From Bacteroidales bacterium (lineage in GTDB: Bacteria; Bacteroidota; Bacteroidia; Bacteroidales; F082), in the NCBI GenBank assembly GCA_030690365.1, contig JAUYGX010000116.1, positions 1 through 61,287 of the forward strand: DNA of 61,287 nt, written 5' to 3'. The position numbers and the translations under genes are program-made. Position 1 is the first letter of the stretch. Each line of letters starts with the position of its first letter. Positions 36,534 through 46,193 of the stretch are shown piece by piece. The notes below the pieces were generated by a model. It was not told the DNA's origin and made no database searches. It worked only from the letters and a program-made list of their open reading frames with translations.

Positions 36534-37307
36534 ATGAATAGACAAATAATGTCAGTTTTTACGACATTAATCATATATACCTTATTTAATACTGTCAGTT
36601 TATTTGCTCAGGCAAGTAGGGCTGACAGTTCATCGTATTTCAACCCGATTACAGATGACATCACTAAGCGTTTGCCTCCACTCAGAATATTAGTCGATTC
36701 AGCAGGATACAATTCACCGGATCTTCGGTATGAGGATTTGAAAGCGGATTATTATTACTACGAACAAATATCCGCTGCCCGCGAATGGATGGAAGCATTG
36801 AGCCTGAATGTAGATATGAATTTAGGTAAATGGGATTATTGGGATAAGGATGAAATCACACGCGTGGACAGGTACTATAATTCACAATCAATTCGCGACA
36901 ACTATGCCATAGGATTTTACGTCAGAATGCCCATTGCAACCCTGGTCGACAGAAGGAACAGAGTGAAAAAACAGAAAAAATGGATTGAGCTTTCATTGAC
37001 TCAAAAAGAAATTAACCGTCGGTTTATACAAGAAAGGGTGATCACTGTTTATAACGATTTGGTCAGTGCTCAAAACCAGATTCGGATTTATAACGATTAC
37101 CAGACTTTCACCATGATGCAAATGGCCATGGCAGAAAATGAATTTCTTAATGGTGAAATAACCACTGCGGAATACACCCGACTTAAAGAAATTCAAACAC
37201 GTGGAGCTGTTGAATACCAACAGGTTATTGCTGAGTTTAATAAACTCTATCAAATTCTGGAGGTAATTACGGGTATCCGGTTTAACCTGATTAATGTACT
37301 AAGGTAA
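36534..37307 (+). CDS. Half-length TolC/OEP-like exported protein
   Basis: About 257 residues with a signal peptide (MNRQIMSVFTTLIIYTLFNT, cleavage near FAQ-ASR). The mature part has one helix, strand, strand, long helix pattern typical of a single outer-membrane-efflux-protein repeat: YYYYEQISAAREWMEALSLN, the YAIGFYVRMPI...DRRNRVKKQK strand-turn, then VYNDLVSAQNQIRIY and FLNGEITTAEYTRLKEIQTR helices. Canonical TolC has two such repeats and about 450 residues. It lies directly before the Wzz-like gene (10-base gap), so it may form or help form the export channel. The frame opens at a TTG (36489); the ATG at 36534 begins the signal peptide. Confidence 0.7.
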   Translation: MNRQIMSVFTTLIIYTLFNTVSLFAQASRADSSSYFNPITDDITKRLPPLRILVDSAGYNSPDLRYEDLKADYYYYEQISAAREWMEALSLNVDMNLGKWDYWDKDEITRVDRYYNSQSIRDNYAIGFYVRMPIATLVDRRNRVKKQKKWIELSLTQKEINRRFIQERVITVYNDLVSAQNQIRIYNDYQTFTMMQMAMAENEFLNGEITTAEYTRLKEIQTRGAVEYQQVIAEFNKLYQILEVITGIRFNLINVLR

Positions 37308-37317
37308 CTGATTTAAA

Positions 37318-40104
37318 ATGGATTTAGTTCAAATATTAACACTTTTTAAGCGCAACATATTGATGTTAATTGTTGTACCCATTTTATTGGCAGGCTTTAC
37401 CTATTACTTTACCCGAAACCAAGCCAAGGTTTATCAATCAGAAGCTGTTATTTATACAGGTATCACCACCGGTTATTCAATTGAATCGACAACACAACGC
37501 CCCACAGACTTTTTTAGCACAAGTGCACAGTTCGATAATATGATCAATTTGTTGAAGTCGAGACAAACCATTATTGAAACTTCACTTCGGCTCCTGGGTC
37601 AGGATTTGTCTCTCGAACATTATAATGCGCAATATATTAGCAATCAGAATTACGACAGGCTCCAGGTTTATATGCCCAAACGAATAAAAGATTTGGTGAT
37701 AAAAAACAATAAGTCAGGCGTTGAACGCGAAAAGGAAGAGCAAATTCATTCGCTGGAGCGGGAAATTAATACTCTTGAAAAAGAAATTAACAAAAAGAAG
37801 AATATAGCTGCACAGGAGAAAATAAGAAGTAACATTCCTGAAGATAAAGAAACGCTTATGAATTCGGGCGTTGAAAAAAACAATGCACCCGTTGAACCTG
37901 ATAACAGTTCTGATTTTAAAAGCCATGTTGTAAAGGCTGGCGAAACCTTATTTTCCATCGCAAAAAAGTATGGACTTAACATCACCAAACTCAGAGAGAT
38001 TAACAGTATCACAAACAGAGAATTGGTTCCTGGTGAAACACTATTAATCGATGAGCCTCTGATGAATAATAACGATGATTATTCATACGATTATGCGGTT
38101 AAACAAGTATCACCAAGTCTGACATCCACAACTACTACCAAACAGGATGAAATAAAAGAAGATGATCAGAACTACGATTATTATTATAATAACCAAATGG
38201 CTACACTAACCGTTTTCGAAAAGGACCCAATAGTGCCCCCGGGAGTAGATCCTATCGATTATGAAAAGACGGTTCTTAACATGACCAGATATTATACTTC
38301 GAGCGATACAAATTTCATTTATGGTTTGTTGCATTATGGTCAAAATAAACACTATAGCGAAAACAGCATCGCTCAAATCCAAATATACCGCATCAATAAC
38401 AGCGACTTGGTGAGACTCGTTTATACCTCTGACGACCCCGGAATTTGTCAGCAAACATTAAAGATTCTGTCCAAGGTATTCATGAAAAATTACAAAGCGT
38501 TGCGTGCAAACGAAACCAATTTGGTTGTAAAATATTTCGAACGTCAGGTTGATTCGGCTGATAAGAAGTTACAGGCAGCTGAAGACCGGTTGTTGAAGTT
38601 TAATAAAAAGAACAACATCATCAATTATAACGAACAAAGTAAATTTATTGCCGAACAAAAAGAAGACCTGGATCTTGTATATCAAAATGAACAAATAAAA
38701 CTTTCTGCTTCGAGTGCATCACTGCGGGAGCTGGAACTAAATTTAACCGCCCGTGACTCTATTTACCTGAAAAGCGATGAAATCAATCAGATGAAAAAGG
38801 AACTCTCTGAGGTTACAGAGCAAATTATTGTAAATGAGCTTGCAGCGGATTATGATGATAGAATTACCGATAAAATTGAGAGCCTGAGACAAAGACAATT
38901 AAAACTTCGCAACGATTTAAAATTGTATGTCGACCAACTCTTCTTGTATGGCCATTCAACACAGGGAATGCCCATTAAATCGTTACTTGATGAATGGTTG
39001 CAAAACACATTGAATTATGTTGAAGCCCGATCAGCTCTTGTTGTTTTAGCGCAACGCAAACTTGATTTTGTACGAACATATCAAAAATTTGCCCCGCTAG
39101 GCGCCATGCTGACACGTATTGAGCGCGAAATTAAGGTAGCAGAACAGTCCTATCTCGAACTCTTGCGCAGTTTGAACATTGCCAAGATGAAACAACAAAA
39201 TGAAGAAATGGCCACAAACATTAAAATAGTAGACGCCCCTTTCTTCCCCATACAGGCCAATCCTTCAAAATCAAAGGTAATTGTACTTGCATCTGCCATT
39301 TTCGGTTTTCTTTTGGTGGCCTTTATCATCCTGGTACTCGAATATTTCGATTCATCAATGAAAAATCCGGCCAGGGTAGTAAAAGAGACCAAACTTAAAC
39401 TGGCAGGGGCATTTCCTTTGTTGACATCAAGGGGTCAGGCGCGTGAACTTGTTTTTATCAATAATCGCTTGATTGACATCATCATTCAAAATATCAAACT
39501 GTTTCTGAATAGGCAGGTTCCAAAACCCGACCAATCGCCCTATTTGATTTTAGTTTACAGCACACAGGATAAAGTGGGTAAAACATTGCTTTCGCAAAGA
39601 ATAATCAATCGCTTACGTGAAATTGGCGACAAGGTACTATACCTTAATTATAACGACACTGACGTTGATGATGAAGTTTTGGATTTCAATTATTTCTATA
39701 AATACCCGATAAATGAAGATTTTATTGAAATTGAGAACCTGCAACAACTGATTAGCTCCAGATATCTGCGAAAGGAAAATCTTCCATACAGGTATATCAT
39801 CCTCGAATTGCCTTCGTTGGTTTTAAACTCCTACCCCATCAAACTGATCGACCAGGTTGATTTAGCACTTTACGTGATTTCGGCCAGCAGTAAGTTAAAC
39901 AAAGCAGATATTACAGCCCAGGAAACCTTCAGTCAGTTGATGAAAAATCCACCCATGGTCATTTTAAATGAAGTGGAACTTTACAATCTGGATGAACTGC
40001 TTACCGATATCCCCAAGAGAACCAAACCTGATTTTTATCAAAAAATCCGGCAGATTATTACCTATCCATTAAGATACAAAATTAAAATTAGTAAAGAAGC
40101 ATAA
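37318..40104 (+). CDS. Wzz/GumC-like polysaccharide co-polymerase with internal LysM and degenerate BY-kinase-type ATPase
   Basis: 928 residues. TM1 (about 13-30) and TM2 (about 653-675) flank a long periplasmic region with coiled coils (about 135-165 and 405-535), as in Wzz/Wzc proteins; the FFPIQANPSK segment before TM2 is the family's proline-rich motif. A LysM domain is inserted at about 202-245 (HVVKAGETLFSIAKKYGL, VPGETLLI), which could bind peptidoglycan. The cytoplasmic end has a P-loop STQDKVGKT (748-756), but Walker A' (NYNDTDVDDE) and Walker B (IILELPS) are altered and there is no C-terminal tyrosine cluster, so kinase activity is doubtful. It probably controls chain length and couples synthesis to export. 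Confidence 0.85.
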   Translation: MDLVQILTLFKRNILMLIVVPILLAGFTYYFTRNQAKVYQSEAVIYTGITTGYSIESTTQRPTDFFSTSAQFDNMINLLKSRQTIIETSLRLLGQDLSLEHYNAQYISNQNYDRLQVYMPKRIKDLVIKNNKSGVEREKEEQIHSLEREINTLEKEINKKKNIAAQEKIRSNIPEDKETLMNSGVEKNNAPVEPDNSSDFKSHVVKAGETLFSIAKKYGLNITKLREINSITNRELVPGETLLIDEPLMNNNDDYSYDYAVKQVSPSLTSTTTTKQDEIKEDDQNYDYYYNNQMATLTVFEKDPIVPPGVDPIDYEKTVLNMTRYYTSSDTNFIYGLLHYGQNKHYSENSIAQIQIYRINNSDLVRLVYTSDDPGICQQTLKILSKVFMKNYKALRANETNLVVKYFERQVDSADKKLQAAEDRLLKFNKKNNIINYNEQSKFIAEQKEDLDLVYQNEQIKLSASSASLRELELNLTARDSIYLKSDEINQMKKELSEVTEQIIVNELAADYDDRITDKIESLRQRQLKLRNDLKLYVDQLFLYGHSTQGMPIKSLLDEWLQNTLNYVEARSALVVLAQRKLDFVRTYQKFAPLGAMLTRIEREIKVAEQSYLELLRSLNIAKMKQQNEEMATNIKIVDAPFFPIQANPSKSKVIVLASAIFGFLLVAFIILVLEYFDSSMKNPARVVKETKLKLAGAFPLLTSRGQARELVFINNRLIDIIIQNIKLFLNRQVPKPDQSPYLILVYSTQDKVGKTLLSQRIINRLREIGDKVLYLNYNDTDVDDEVLDFNYFYKYPINEDFIEIENLQQLISSRYLRKENLPYRYIILELPSLVLNSYPIKLIDQVDLALYVISASSKLNKADITAQETFSQLMKNPPMVILNEVELYNLDELLTDIPKRTKPDFYQKIRQIITYPLRYKIKISKEA

Positions 40105-40110
40105 GAAAGT

Positions 40111-41565
40111 GTGGCAAATATATTGGCTAAAATAATCAAGAACAATAATTTTCTTTCGCTGGCCAATAATGGGTTAGTCGCAGTTCTTGGTTTTTTCTCT
40201 TTTCTTCTTCTTGTACGTATCCTGCCTACCAATGATTTCGGCGAGTGGGTGCTTTTTATTACAACACTCAACTTTATTGATATGCTTAGGTTTGGCATTA
40301 CCCGAACCGCCATCGTGAGGTTCTTAAGCGGTGCCGAACCCGATGAAGGTAAAAAACTTATTGGTTCAAATTATGCCATCAACCTGGGCAGTACTTTGCT
40401 ACTCATTGTAATCGTTCTGTTTGTAAATTATTTTGCACACGAGGCTATTCTGGATTCCGGTTTTTCACTATTCTTTACCTGGTTCCCTGTAGTAGCTATT
40501 CTTAACCTGCCATTTAACAATGCATTGTCGGTTTTGCAGGCCCGCATGCGTTTTGATTTGATATTGCTTATCCGCATTCTCAATGTAGGTTCGTTTATGA
40601 TCTATCTGATACTGAACTATTTTTACTTTCATGACGGCCTTCTTGAAATTACCTGGGTATATATCATCACCAATTTGATTACCAGTATTGTAGCGAGTAT
40701 GTTTAACTGGGATGGGGTTTTGTATCTTTTTAAAGCCACCAAAAGAACCAACGAAATCATCCTGAATTTTGGTAAATACACCTCCGGTACGCTAATCGGT
40801 TCAAACTTGCTTAAAAGCGCCGACACCTTTATTATAGGATTGAGTCCCTTTTTGGGAACTACCGGTGTTGCGTTGTACAGCATTCCTTTAAAACTAACCG
40901 AAATTATTGAAATTCCCATTCGAAGTTATGCAATGACTGCTTTTCCAAACATGTCGAAAGCGAGTATTGAAGGGAATAAAGAATTGGTGAAACATATTTT
41001 TTACCGCAATGCAGGTGGCATGTTTATCATGATGTTACCCGTAATGCTGTTCTCATTTATTTTTGCCAAAGAGTTTGTTACCATACTGGGAGGACCGGAA
41101 TATGCTTATACGGCAGGAGTTTTTCAGATTTTTTGTCTGTACGGATTGTTACTTCCAATCGACCGATTCATTGGCGTAGCACTGGACAGCATTAATCGAC
41201 CAAAGCAAAACTTTATAAAGGTCATTTATATGACTTTGGCCAACATCATTGGCGATTCGATTGTTGTTTTTGGACTTACTTACCTGATTGTTTCTTCCAC
41301 AATAATCACACTTTTGTTATCAGGTGTATACGAAACTTCTGCATTGTTACATCTAACCACCTCGTTTACAACCATTACAATTTTGGAATTGGTGGCTATT
41401 ATTACCATCCTTTTTACCATTCTTGGAATCGTTGTAGGGTTTTACTATTTAAATCAGGATTTAAAAATTCAATACAGAAAAATCCTTACGGAAGGAATAC
41501 AGTTTTACTGGGAATTTTTAAAAAGACTTATTGTTCCAAAAGAAAAACAAAAGTTGTACTTTTAG
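40111..41565 (+). CDS. Wzx-type polysaccharide flippase
   Basis: 484 residues starting at GTG, with about 12-14 hydrophobic segments and the MOP/PST pattern (NNGLVAVLGFFSFLLLVRILPTNDFGEWVLF; PLKLTEIIEIPIRSYAMTAFPNMSKAS). It should flip the lipid-linked repeat unit to the periplasmic face. It begins 6 bases after the co-polymerase and is followed by the polymerase. Confidence 0.9.
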   Translation: MANILAKIIKNNNFLSLANNGLVAVLGFFSFLLLVRILPTNDFGEWVLFITTLNFIDMLRFGITRTAIVRFLSGAEPDEGKKLIGSNYAINLGSTLLLIVIVLFVNYFAHEAILDSGFSLFFTWFPVVAILNLPFNNALSVLQARMRFDLILLIRILNVGSFMIYLILNYFYFHDGLLEITWVYIITNLITSIVASMFNWDGVLYLFKATKRTNEIILNFGKYTSGTLIGSNLLKSADTFIIGLSPFLGTTGVALYSIPLKLTEIIEIPIRSYAMTAFPNMSKASIEGNKELVKHIFYRNAGGMFIMMLPVMLFSFIFAKEFVTILGGPEYAYTAGVFQIFCLYGLLLPIDRFIGVALDSINRPKQNFIKVIYMTLANIIGDSIVVFGLTYLIVSSTIITLLLSGVYETSALLHLTTSFTTITILELVAIITILFTILGIVVGFYYLNQDLKIQYRKILTEGIQFYWEFLKRLIVPKEKQKLYF

Positions 41566-41569
41566 CTTT

Positions 41570-43066
41570 ATGTTCGCGCGGTTAAAAAATATGGTCGGAG
41601 CTACAAAGCTACAACACCCGTTGGTAGTCATCACTTTATTGTTGATGTCTGTGGTGTTTGCACTCATCATTGCAAAAGGTGGGTTTATTACCGCTGTTGC
41701 ACTGGTTGCGCTAATACCGGCTTTGATTTTCCTGAACAGACTGTTTAATATTCCACAGGTTGGAATTTATGCATTGCTGTTTATGTCGTTTCTGGCTATC
41801 GGCCTTACCAGGTATATTGTAAATGTGCCTTTGGGGTTGTCGATCGATGGATTGATCGTTATAACCTATATCGCACTGTTTTTTAAAATGTTTTATGCCG
41901 GGATTAATTTCGATCAAGCCAATCGGGATATCAGTTATTTGTTGGTTTTCTGGTTCGCTTACGCTATTTTGGAAATTGCAAATCCACAAGCGCTCAGCCG
42001 CACAGCCTGGTTTTATGCCATGCGGGGTATGTCGTTGTATCCTATTTTAATAGTTCCATTGGGATTGATGTTATTTAACCGATTACGCTTCATGTACCTG
42101 TTCTTATATATCTGGGGTGTATTCACCATCATAGGAACCTTGAAAGGGCTTCAACAGCTGTATCTTGGACTTGATTATGCAGAGCAGTTTTGGATCGATA
42201 CCATTGGAGGAGTAACCCATATTGTGTTAGGACAACTTCGTGTTTTTTCATTTTTCAGCGATGCAGGCCAGTTTGGAGCCGCACAAGGTGCTGCTGGGGT
42301 GGTTGGAATTCTTGTCGCTACAACGATGAAAGGTCGGTTTAATAAAATCTTTTTCTTTCTCATGGGATTTATGGGCCTATGGGGAATGATGATATCAGGA
42401 ACCCGTGGTGCCATGATTGTCCCCATGCTGAGTGGAATAACTTACCTGATTTTGAGTAAAAACGTTCGCATTTTGGTGATTGGCGGTTTTGTTATGTCGG
42501 TGATGTATGTTTTTTTCGCGATGACCTACATCGGAGAAAGCAATTATCAAATTGCGCGAATGAGAACCGCATTTCGTCCAACTGACGATGCTTCTTATCA
42601 GGTCAGGCTCCAAAACAGGGCAATACTGAAGACCTACCTGGCCGATAAACCATTTGGTGGTGGTATTGGAAGCGCAGGAAACTGGGGACAAAGATTTTCA
42701 CCTCAGGGTTTTTTGGCAAACGTAGCTACCGATAGTTGGTACGTTCAGGTATGGGCCGAACAGGGTATTGTTGGATTATTTATCCATCTGTTCATTCTTT
42801 CCTATATCGCCATAAAAGGATTCTATCTGGTTATGGTACGGGTAAAAACCCGGGAACTGAGTGGAATACTGGGCGCCCTGCTTGCAGGGTATATCGGTAT
42901 CATGGGTGCCAGTTATGGGAATGGTGTACTGGGACAAATGCCTACAGGCGCACTGGTGTACTTTAGTTGGGTATTTATTTTTTGTGCGCAACAACTCGAC
43001 AGAGAATATACCTATTTGGAATCCAAAGAATTGTCGCCCAGATCGTTTTATAAACAGGTTGATTAA
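41570..43066 (+). CDS. O-antigen polymerase/ligase-type membrane protein (Wzy/WaaL fold)
   Basis: About 498 residues with roughly 12 transmembrane segments and a large periplasmic loop. The family signature region is RLQNRAILKTYLADKPFGGGIGSAG followed by WYVQVWAEQGIVGLFIHLFIL, typical of the O-antigen ligase/Wzy superfamily. In this locus, between Wzx and the glycosyltransferases, repeat-unit polymerisation is the most likely role. The ATG at 41570 is used; an upstream TTG in frame at 41531 overlaps the flippase gene. Confidence 0.9.
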   Translation: MFARLKNMVGATKLQHPLVVITLLLMSVVFALIIAKGGFITAVALVALIPALIFLNRLFNIPQVGIYALLFMSFLAIGLTRYIVNVPLGLSIDGLIVITYIALFFKMFYAGINFDQANRDISYLLVFWFAYAILEIANPQALSRTAWFYAMRGMSLYPILIVPLGLMLFNRLRFMYLFLYIWGVFTIIGTLKGLQQLYLGLDYAEQFWIDTIGGVTHIVLGQLRVFSFFSDAGQFGAAQGAAGVVGILVATTMKGRFNKIFFFLMGFMGLWGMMISGTRGAMIVPMLSGITYLILSKNVRILVIGGFVMSVMYVFFAMTYIGESNYQIARMRTAFRPTDDASYQVRLQNRAILKTYLADKPFGGGIGSAGNWGQRFSPQGFLANVATDSWYVQVWAEQGIVGLFIHLFILSYIAIKGFYLVMVRVKTRELSGILGALLAGYIGIMGASYGNGVLGQMPTGALVYFSWVFIFCAQQLDREYTYLESKELSPRSFYKQVD

Positions 43067-43075
43067 TACTTGCCT

Positions 43076-44020
43076 ATGAAAATTACCAGTCCGTCCTCCG
43101 ATAATTTACCCTTGGTTTCTGTGGTTACTGTTAACTACAACCAATCAGGTGTAACCTGTGAATTTTTAAATTCCCTCAAACAAATAACCTATCCCCGCTA
43201 TGAGGTTTTTGTTGTAGATAACGCCTCCCCCAGCGACAATCCTGACCTTATTAAAGATCAATTTCCCTGGATTACCTTATTAAAAACCGATCAAAATCTT
43301 GGTTTTGCAGGAGGAAACAATGTGGCTCTGCCTTTTTGCAAAGGAAAATATATACTCTTTATCAATAACGACACTGAAGTTGAACCGGGATTTCTCGAAC
43401 CTTTGGTAAACCTCCTGGAATCAAACCGGGAAATCGGAATGGTAAGCCCCCGAATTCAATATTTCTATTCGGAGAAGGTGTTGCAATTTGCCGGATTTAC
43501 CCCTTTCAACATGGTAACAACCCGAAACTTTGCCGTTGGATTTGGTGAACAGGACAAAGGCCAATACAACGACACCCGTGAAACTGGATCCATTTTTGGT
43601 GCAGCCATGCTAGTCCCGATGAAAGTTATTGAAGAAGTTGGTATGATGGCGGATGTCTATTTTCTGTATTATGAAGAACATGATTGGGCTGCTCACATTA
43701 AAAAAGCAGGCTACAAGATCTACTATTGCGGGGCTTCATTGGTACTGCATAAAGAAAGTATTTCCACAGTAAAAAACAGTCCGTTTCAAATTTACTATCT
43801 CACACGTGGCAGAATGTTGTTTGCCAGAAGAAATACCCGGGGTATAACAAAATTTTTAAGCATTTTATATTTGAATTTTGTAACTTTACCTAAAATTACC
43901 ATCAGTTTTATTTTAAAACGACGCCCCGATCTTGTATGGGCTTACTGGAAAGCGGTGGTTTGGAATATCACACATCAAAAAGGGATCGTATTCGAAATGC
44001 CAAAACTCGTTAAAAAATAA
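43076..44020 (+). CDS. Family 2 glycosyltransferase, module copy 1 (soluble)
   Basis: About 314 residues of the rhamnosyltransferase-like GT2 group: PLVSVVTVNYNQSGVT, FVVDNASPSDNP, NLGFAGGNNVAL, ILFINNDTEVEPGFLEPL (metal-binding NND) and YYEEHDWAAHIKKAGYKI. No internal membrane helices are evident. It transfers a sugar, identity unknown, to the growing lipid-linked repeat. It is roughly half identical by eye to the protein at 45261, and each is followed by a related membrane GT2. The frame opens at a TTG (43070); the ATG is at 43076. Confidence 0.9.
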   Translation: MKITSPSSDNLPLVSVVTVNYNQSGVTCEFLNSLKQITYPRYEVFVVDNASPSDNPDLIKDQFPWITLLKTDQNLGFAGGNNVALPFCKGKYILFINNDTEVEPGFLEPLVNLLESNREIGMVSPRIQYFYSEKVLQFAGFTPFNMVTTRNFAVGFGEQDKGQYNDTRETGSIFGAAMLVPMKVIEEVGMMADVYFLYYEEHDWAAHIKKAGYKIYYCGASLVLHKESISTVKNSPFQIYYLTRGRMLFARRNTRGITKFLSILYLNFVTLPKITISFILKRRPDLVWAYWKAVVWNITHQKGIVFEMPKLVKK

Positions 44021-44022
44021 AT

Positions 44023-45261
44023 ATGGAAATACTTCTTCTTCTGATTCATATTATTGAATACCTGATCTTTGCCTATCTTGTTCTTGCAACAGCATACATT
44101 TTTATTTATGCGACTGCAGGACTCTTTTACCATCAAAAAAAAGGCAATCTGCCTGTTAGTAAAATCAGGAAATTCGCAGTACTCATTCCCGGTTACAAAG
44201 AGGATGCAGTGATTGTAAATGTGGCCAAACAAGCCCTTAAACAAGACTATCCGGCTGATCAGTTTGAAGTAATCGTAATTGCTGATCATTTTTCAAAAGA
44301 AACTTTGGAGCAACTCTACCAACTTCCCATCCGGGTGGTTGAAGTAGTTTTTGAAGTAAGTAAGAAATCGAAAGCACTAAATAAGTGTATGGAGGTGATT
44401 GGTGATGACTATGATGTGGCTTTTATCCTGGATGCCGATAATATTATGGAACCGGATGTGCTTTCAAAAATAAATGCGGCGTTCGATCAGGGTTTTATGG
44501 CTGTACAAGGTCATCGCACAGCGTTGAACCTGAATGCCAGTTTTGCCATTTTGGATGGGATGAGCGAAGAAATAAACAACCACATATTTCGTAAAGGACA
44601 CCGGGTATTAGGGATGTCGTCGGCTTTGATTGGATCAGGAATGGGGCTTGATTACCATTTGTTTAAATCAACAATGGCCACTGTTGATTCAGTTGGTGAA
44701 GACAAAGAGGTAGAACTAAAAATCATCCGCAATGGCATTAAAATTGACTATGTGGCTGATGCCATCATTTATGATGAAAAAACCCAGAAATCAGATGTGT
44801 TTGTCAACCAGCGTCGCCGTTGGATTGCGGCGCAACTCGACTATTTTAAAAGCCATTTCTTCGATGGTTTAAACCAACTGATTACCAAAGGGAATATTGA
44901 TTATTTCGACAAGGTGCTTCAAATGATACAGCCTCCGCGAATTTTGCTTACCGGAATACTTTTCATTATTGTCGTTTTTATGGCCATCATACATTGGATG
45001 ACTACTGCGCGTGTAAGCCGGTTTTTTGTTCCTGATTTTACTGTCTGGAGTATGTTATTGGCATTTACGGTGCTTGCCCTTCTCTTTTCGATTCCAAAAA
45101 AATTCTATAACAAACCAACTTTCAGGGCCTTATTACGAATACCACAAGGGTTTATTTTAATGATCATCAGCCTGTTAAAAATAAAAGGGGCCAGTAAAAA
45201 ATTCCTTCATACCACCCATGGACCTGCAGACAGCCCTCCCACTCCAAAAAAGGGATTGTAA
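44023..45261 (+). CDS. Family 2 glycosyltransferase, module copy 1 (membrane)
   Basis: 412 residues. An N-terminal transmembrane helix (about 10-35) precedes a processive-type GT2 core (AVLIPGYKEDAVIVNV, VAFILDADNIMEP, ALIGSGMGLDYHLF, VGEDKEVELKI, and QRRRW for the QxxRW motif). Two or three C-terminal transmembrane helices follow. The layout resembles cellulose/hyaluronan-synthase-like enzymes, though the length suits a single-sugar transferase equally well. The start follows the previous stop by 2 bases, and the stop overlaps the next start (TAATG). Confidence 0.88.
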   Translation: MEILLLLIHIIEYLIFAYLVLATAYIFIYATAGLFYHQKKGNLPVSKIRKFAVLIPGYKEDAVIVNVAKQALKQDYPADQFEVIVIADHFSKETLEQLYQLPIRVVEVVFEVSKKSKALNKCMEVIGDDYDVAFILDADNIMEPDVLSKINAAFDQGFMAVQGHRTALNLNASFAILDGMSEEINNHIFRKGHRVLGMSSALIGSGMGLDYHLFKSTMATVDSVGEDKEVELKIIRNGIKIDYVADAIIYDEKTQKSDVFVNQRRRWIAAQLDYFKSHFFDGLNQLITKGNIDYFDKVLQMIQPPRILLTGILFIIVVFMAIIHWMTTARVSRFFVPDFTVWSMLLAFTVLALLFSIPKKFYNKPTFRALLRIPQGFILMIISLLKIKGASKKFLHTTHGPADSPPTPKKGL

Positions 45262-46190
45262 TGGCTACAACCCGGAAATATTATCCACTTGTATCCATCA
45301 TCACGGTCAACTTCAATCAATCTGAAGTTACCTGCGCCTTATTAGCCTCCCTGAATAAAATATCCTATCCAAATTTTGAAGTCATTGTTGTTGACAATAA
45401 TTCTACAGAAGACAATCCAGGGATTATCAAACAACGTTATCCAAATATTGTATTTATTCAAAATCCAATTAACTACGGCTTTGCCGCAGGAAACAATTTT
45501 GGACTCATGCGTGCAAAGGGCGATTATGTGCTACTGTTGAACAACGACATCGAAGTACCTGCCGGATTTATGGAGCCACTGATCGACAAGCTCGAAAAAA
45601 ACCATGGAATCGGGGCGGTTAGTCCTAAAATTAAATTCTATTATCAACCTGACACCCTGCAATTTGCCGGATATACACCCTTTCATCCGGTTACCATGCG
45701 CAATACCGCCATTGGTTATTGGGAAAAGGACAAGGGGCAATACGATGAGGACAAAGAAATACCCTTTACACATGGAGCGGCCATGATGGTACCCATGCGC
45801 ATAGTTAAAGAAATTGGACTAATGTCGTATATTTTCTTCCTCTACTACGAGGAAGCAGATTGGTGTGCCCGCATTAAAAATGCCGGATATAAAATGTATT
45901 TCGTTCACAATTCGATGGTATTACATAAGGAATCTGTTTCTACCGGTCGGCTCAGTGCCATGAAAATTTATTATCAAAACCGGAATCGCCTGGTGTACCT
46001 GCGTCGAAATATACATGGCAAAGAATTTATTTATGCAGTTATATATCAAGTACTTATTGCCATTCCAAAAAATGCGTTTAAGTTCCTGTTAAAGGGAAAA
46101 ATAGACCTCTTTCTGGCCTACTACAGAGCTATCGGTTGGAACCTAAAAAATGCTTTTTCATCAGAAATCCACGAAAACCCAAGTCTCTAA
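45261..46190 (+). CDS. Family 2 glycosyltransferase, module copy 2 (soluble)
   Basis: 309 residues with the same plan as the protein at 43076: PLVSIITVNFNQSEVT, VIVVDNNSTEDNP, NYGFAAGNNFGL, VLLLNNDIEVPAGFMEPL, LQFAGYTPFHPVTMRN and YYEEADWCARIKNAGYKMYF. The ATG shares its A with the stop codon of the preceding gene, so translation is coupled. It is a paralogue by tandem duplication of a two-gene unit; divergence suggests a different donor or acceptor. Confidence 0.9.
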   Translation: MATTRKYYPLVSIITVNFNQSEVTCALLASLNKISYPNFEVIVVDNNSTEDNPGIIKQRYPNIVFIQNPINYGFAAGNNFGLMRAKGDYVLLLNNDIEVPAGFMEPLIDKLEKNHGIGAVSPKIKFYYQPDTLQFAGYTPFHPVTMRNTAIGYWEKDKGQYDEDKEIPFTHGAAMMVPMRIVKEIGLMSYIFFLYYEEADWCARIKNAGYKMYFVHNSMVLHKESVSTGRLSAMKIYYQNRNRLVYLRRNIHGKEFIYAVIYQVLIAIPKNAFKFLLKGKIDLFLAYYRAIGWNLKNAFSSEIHENPSL

Positions 46191-46193
46191 GAT

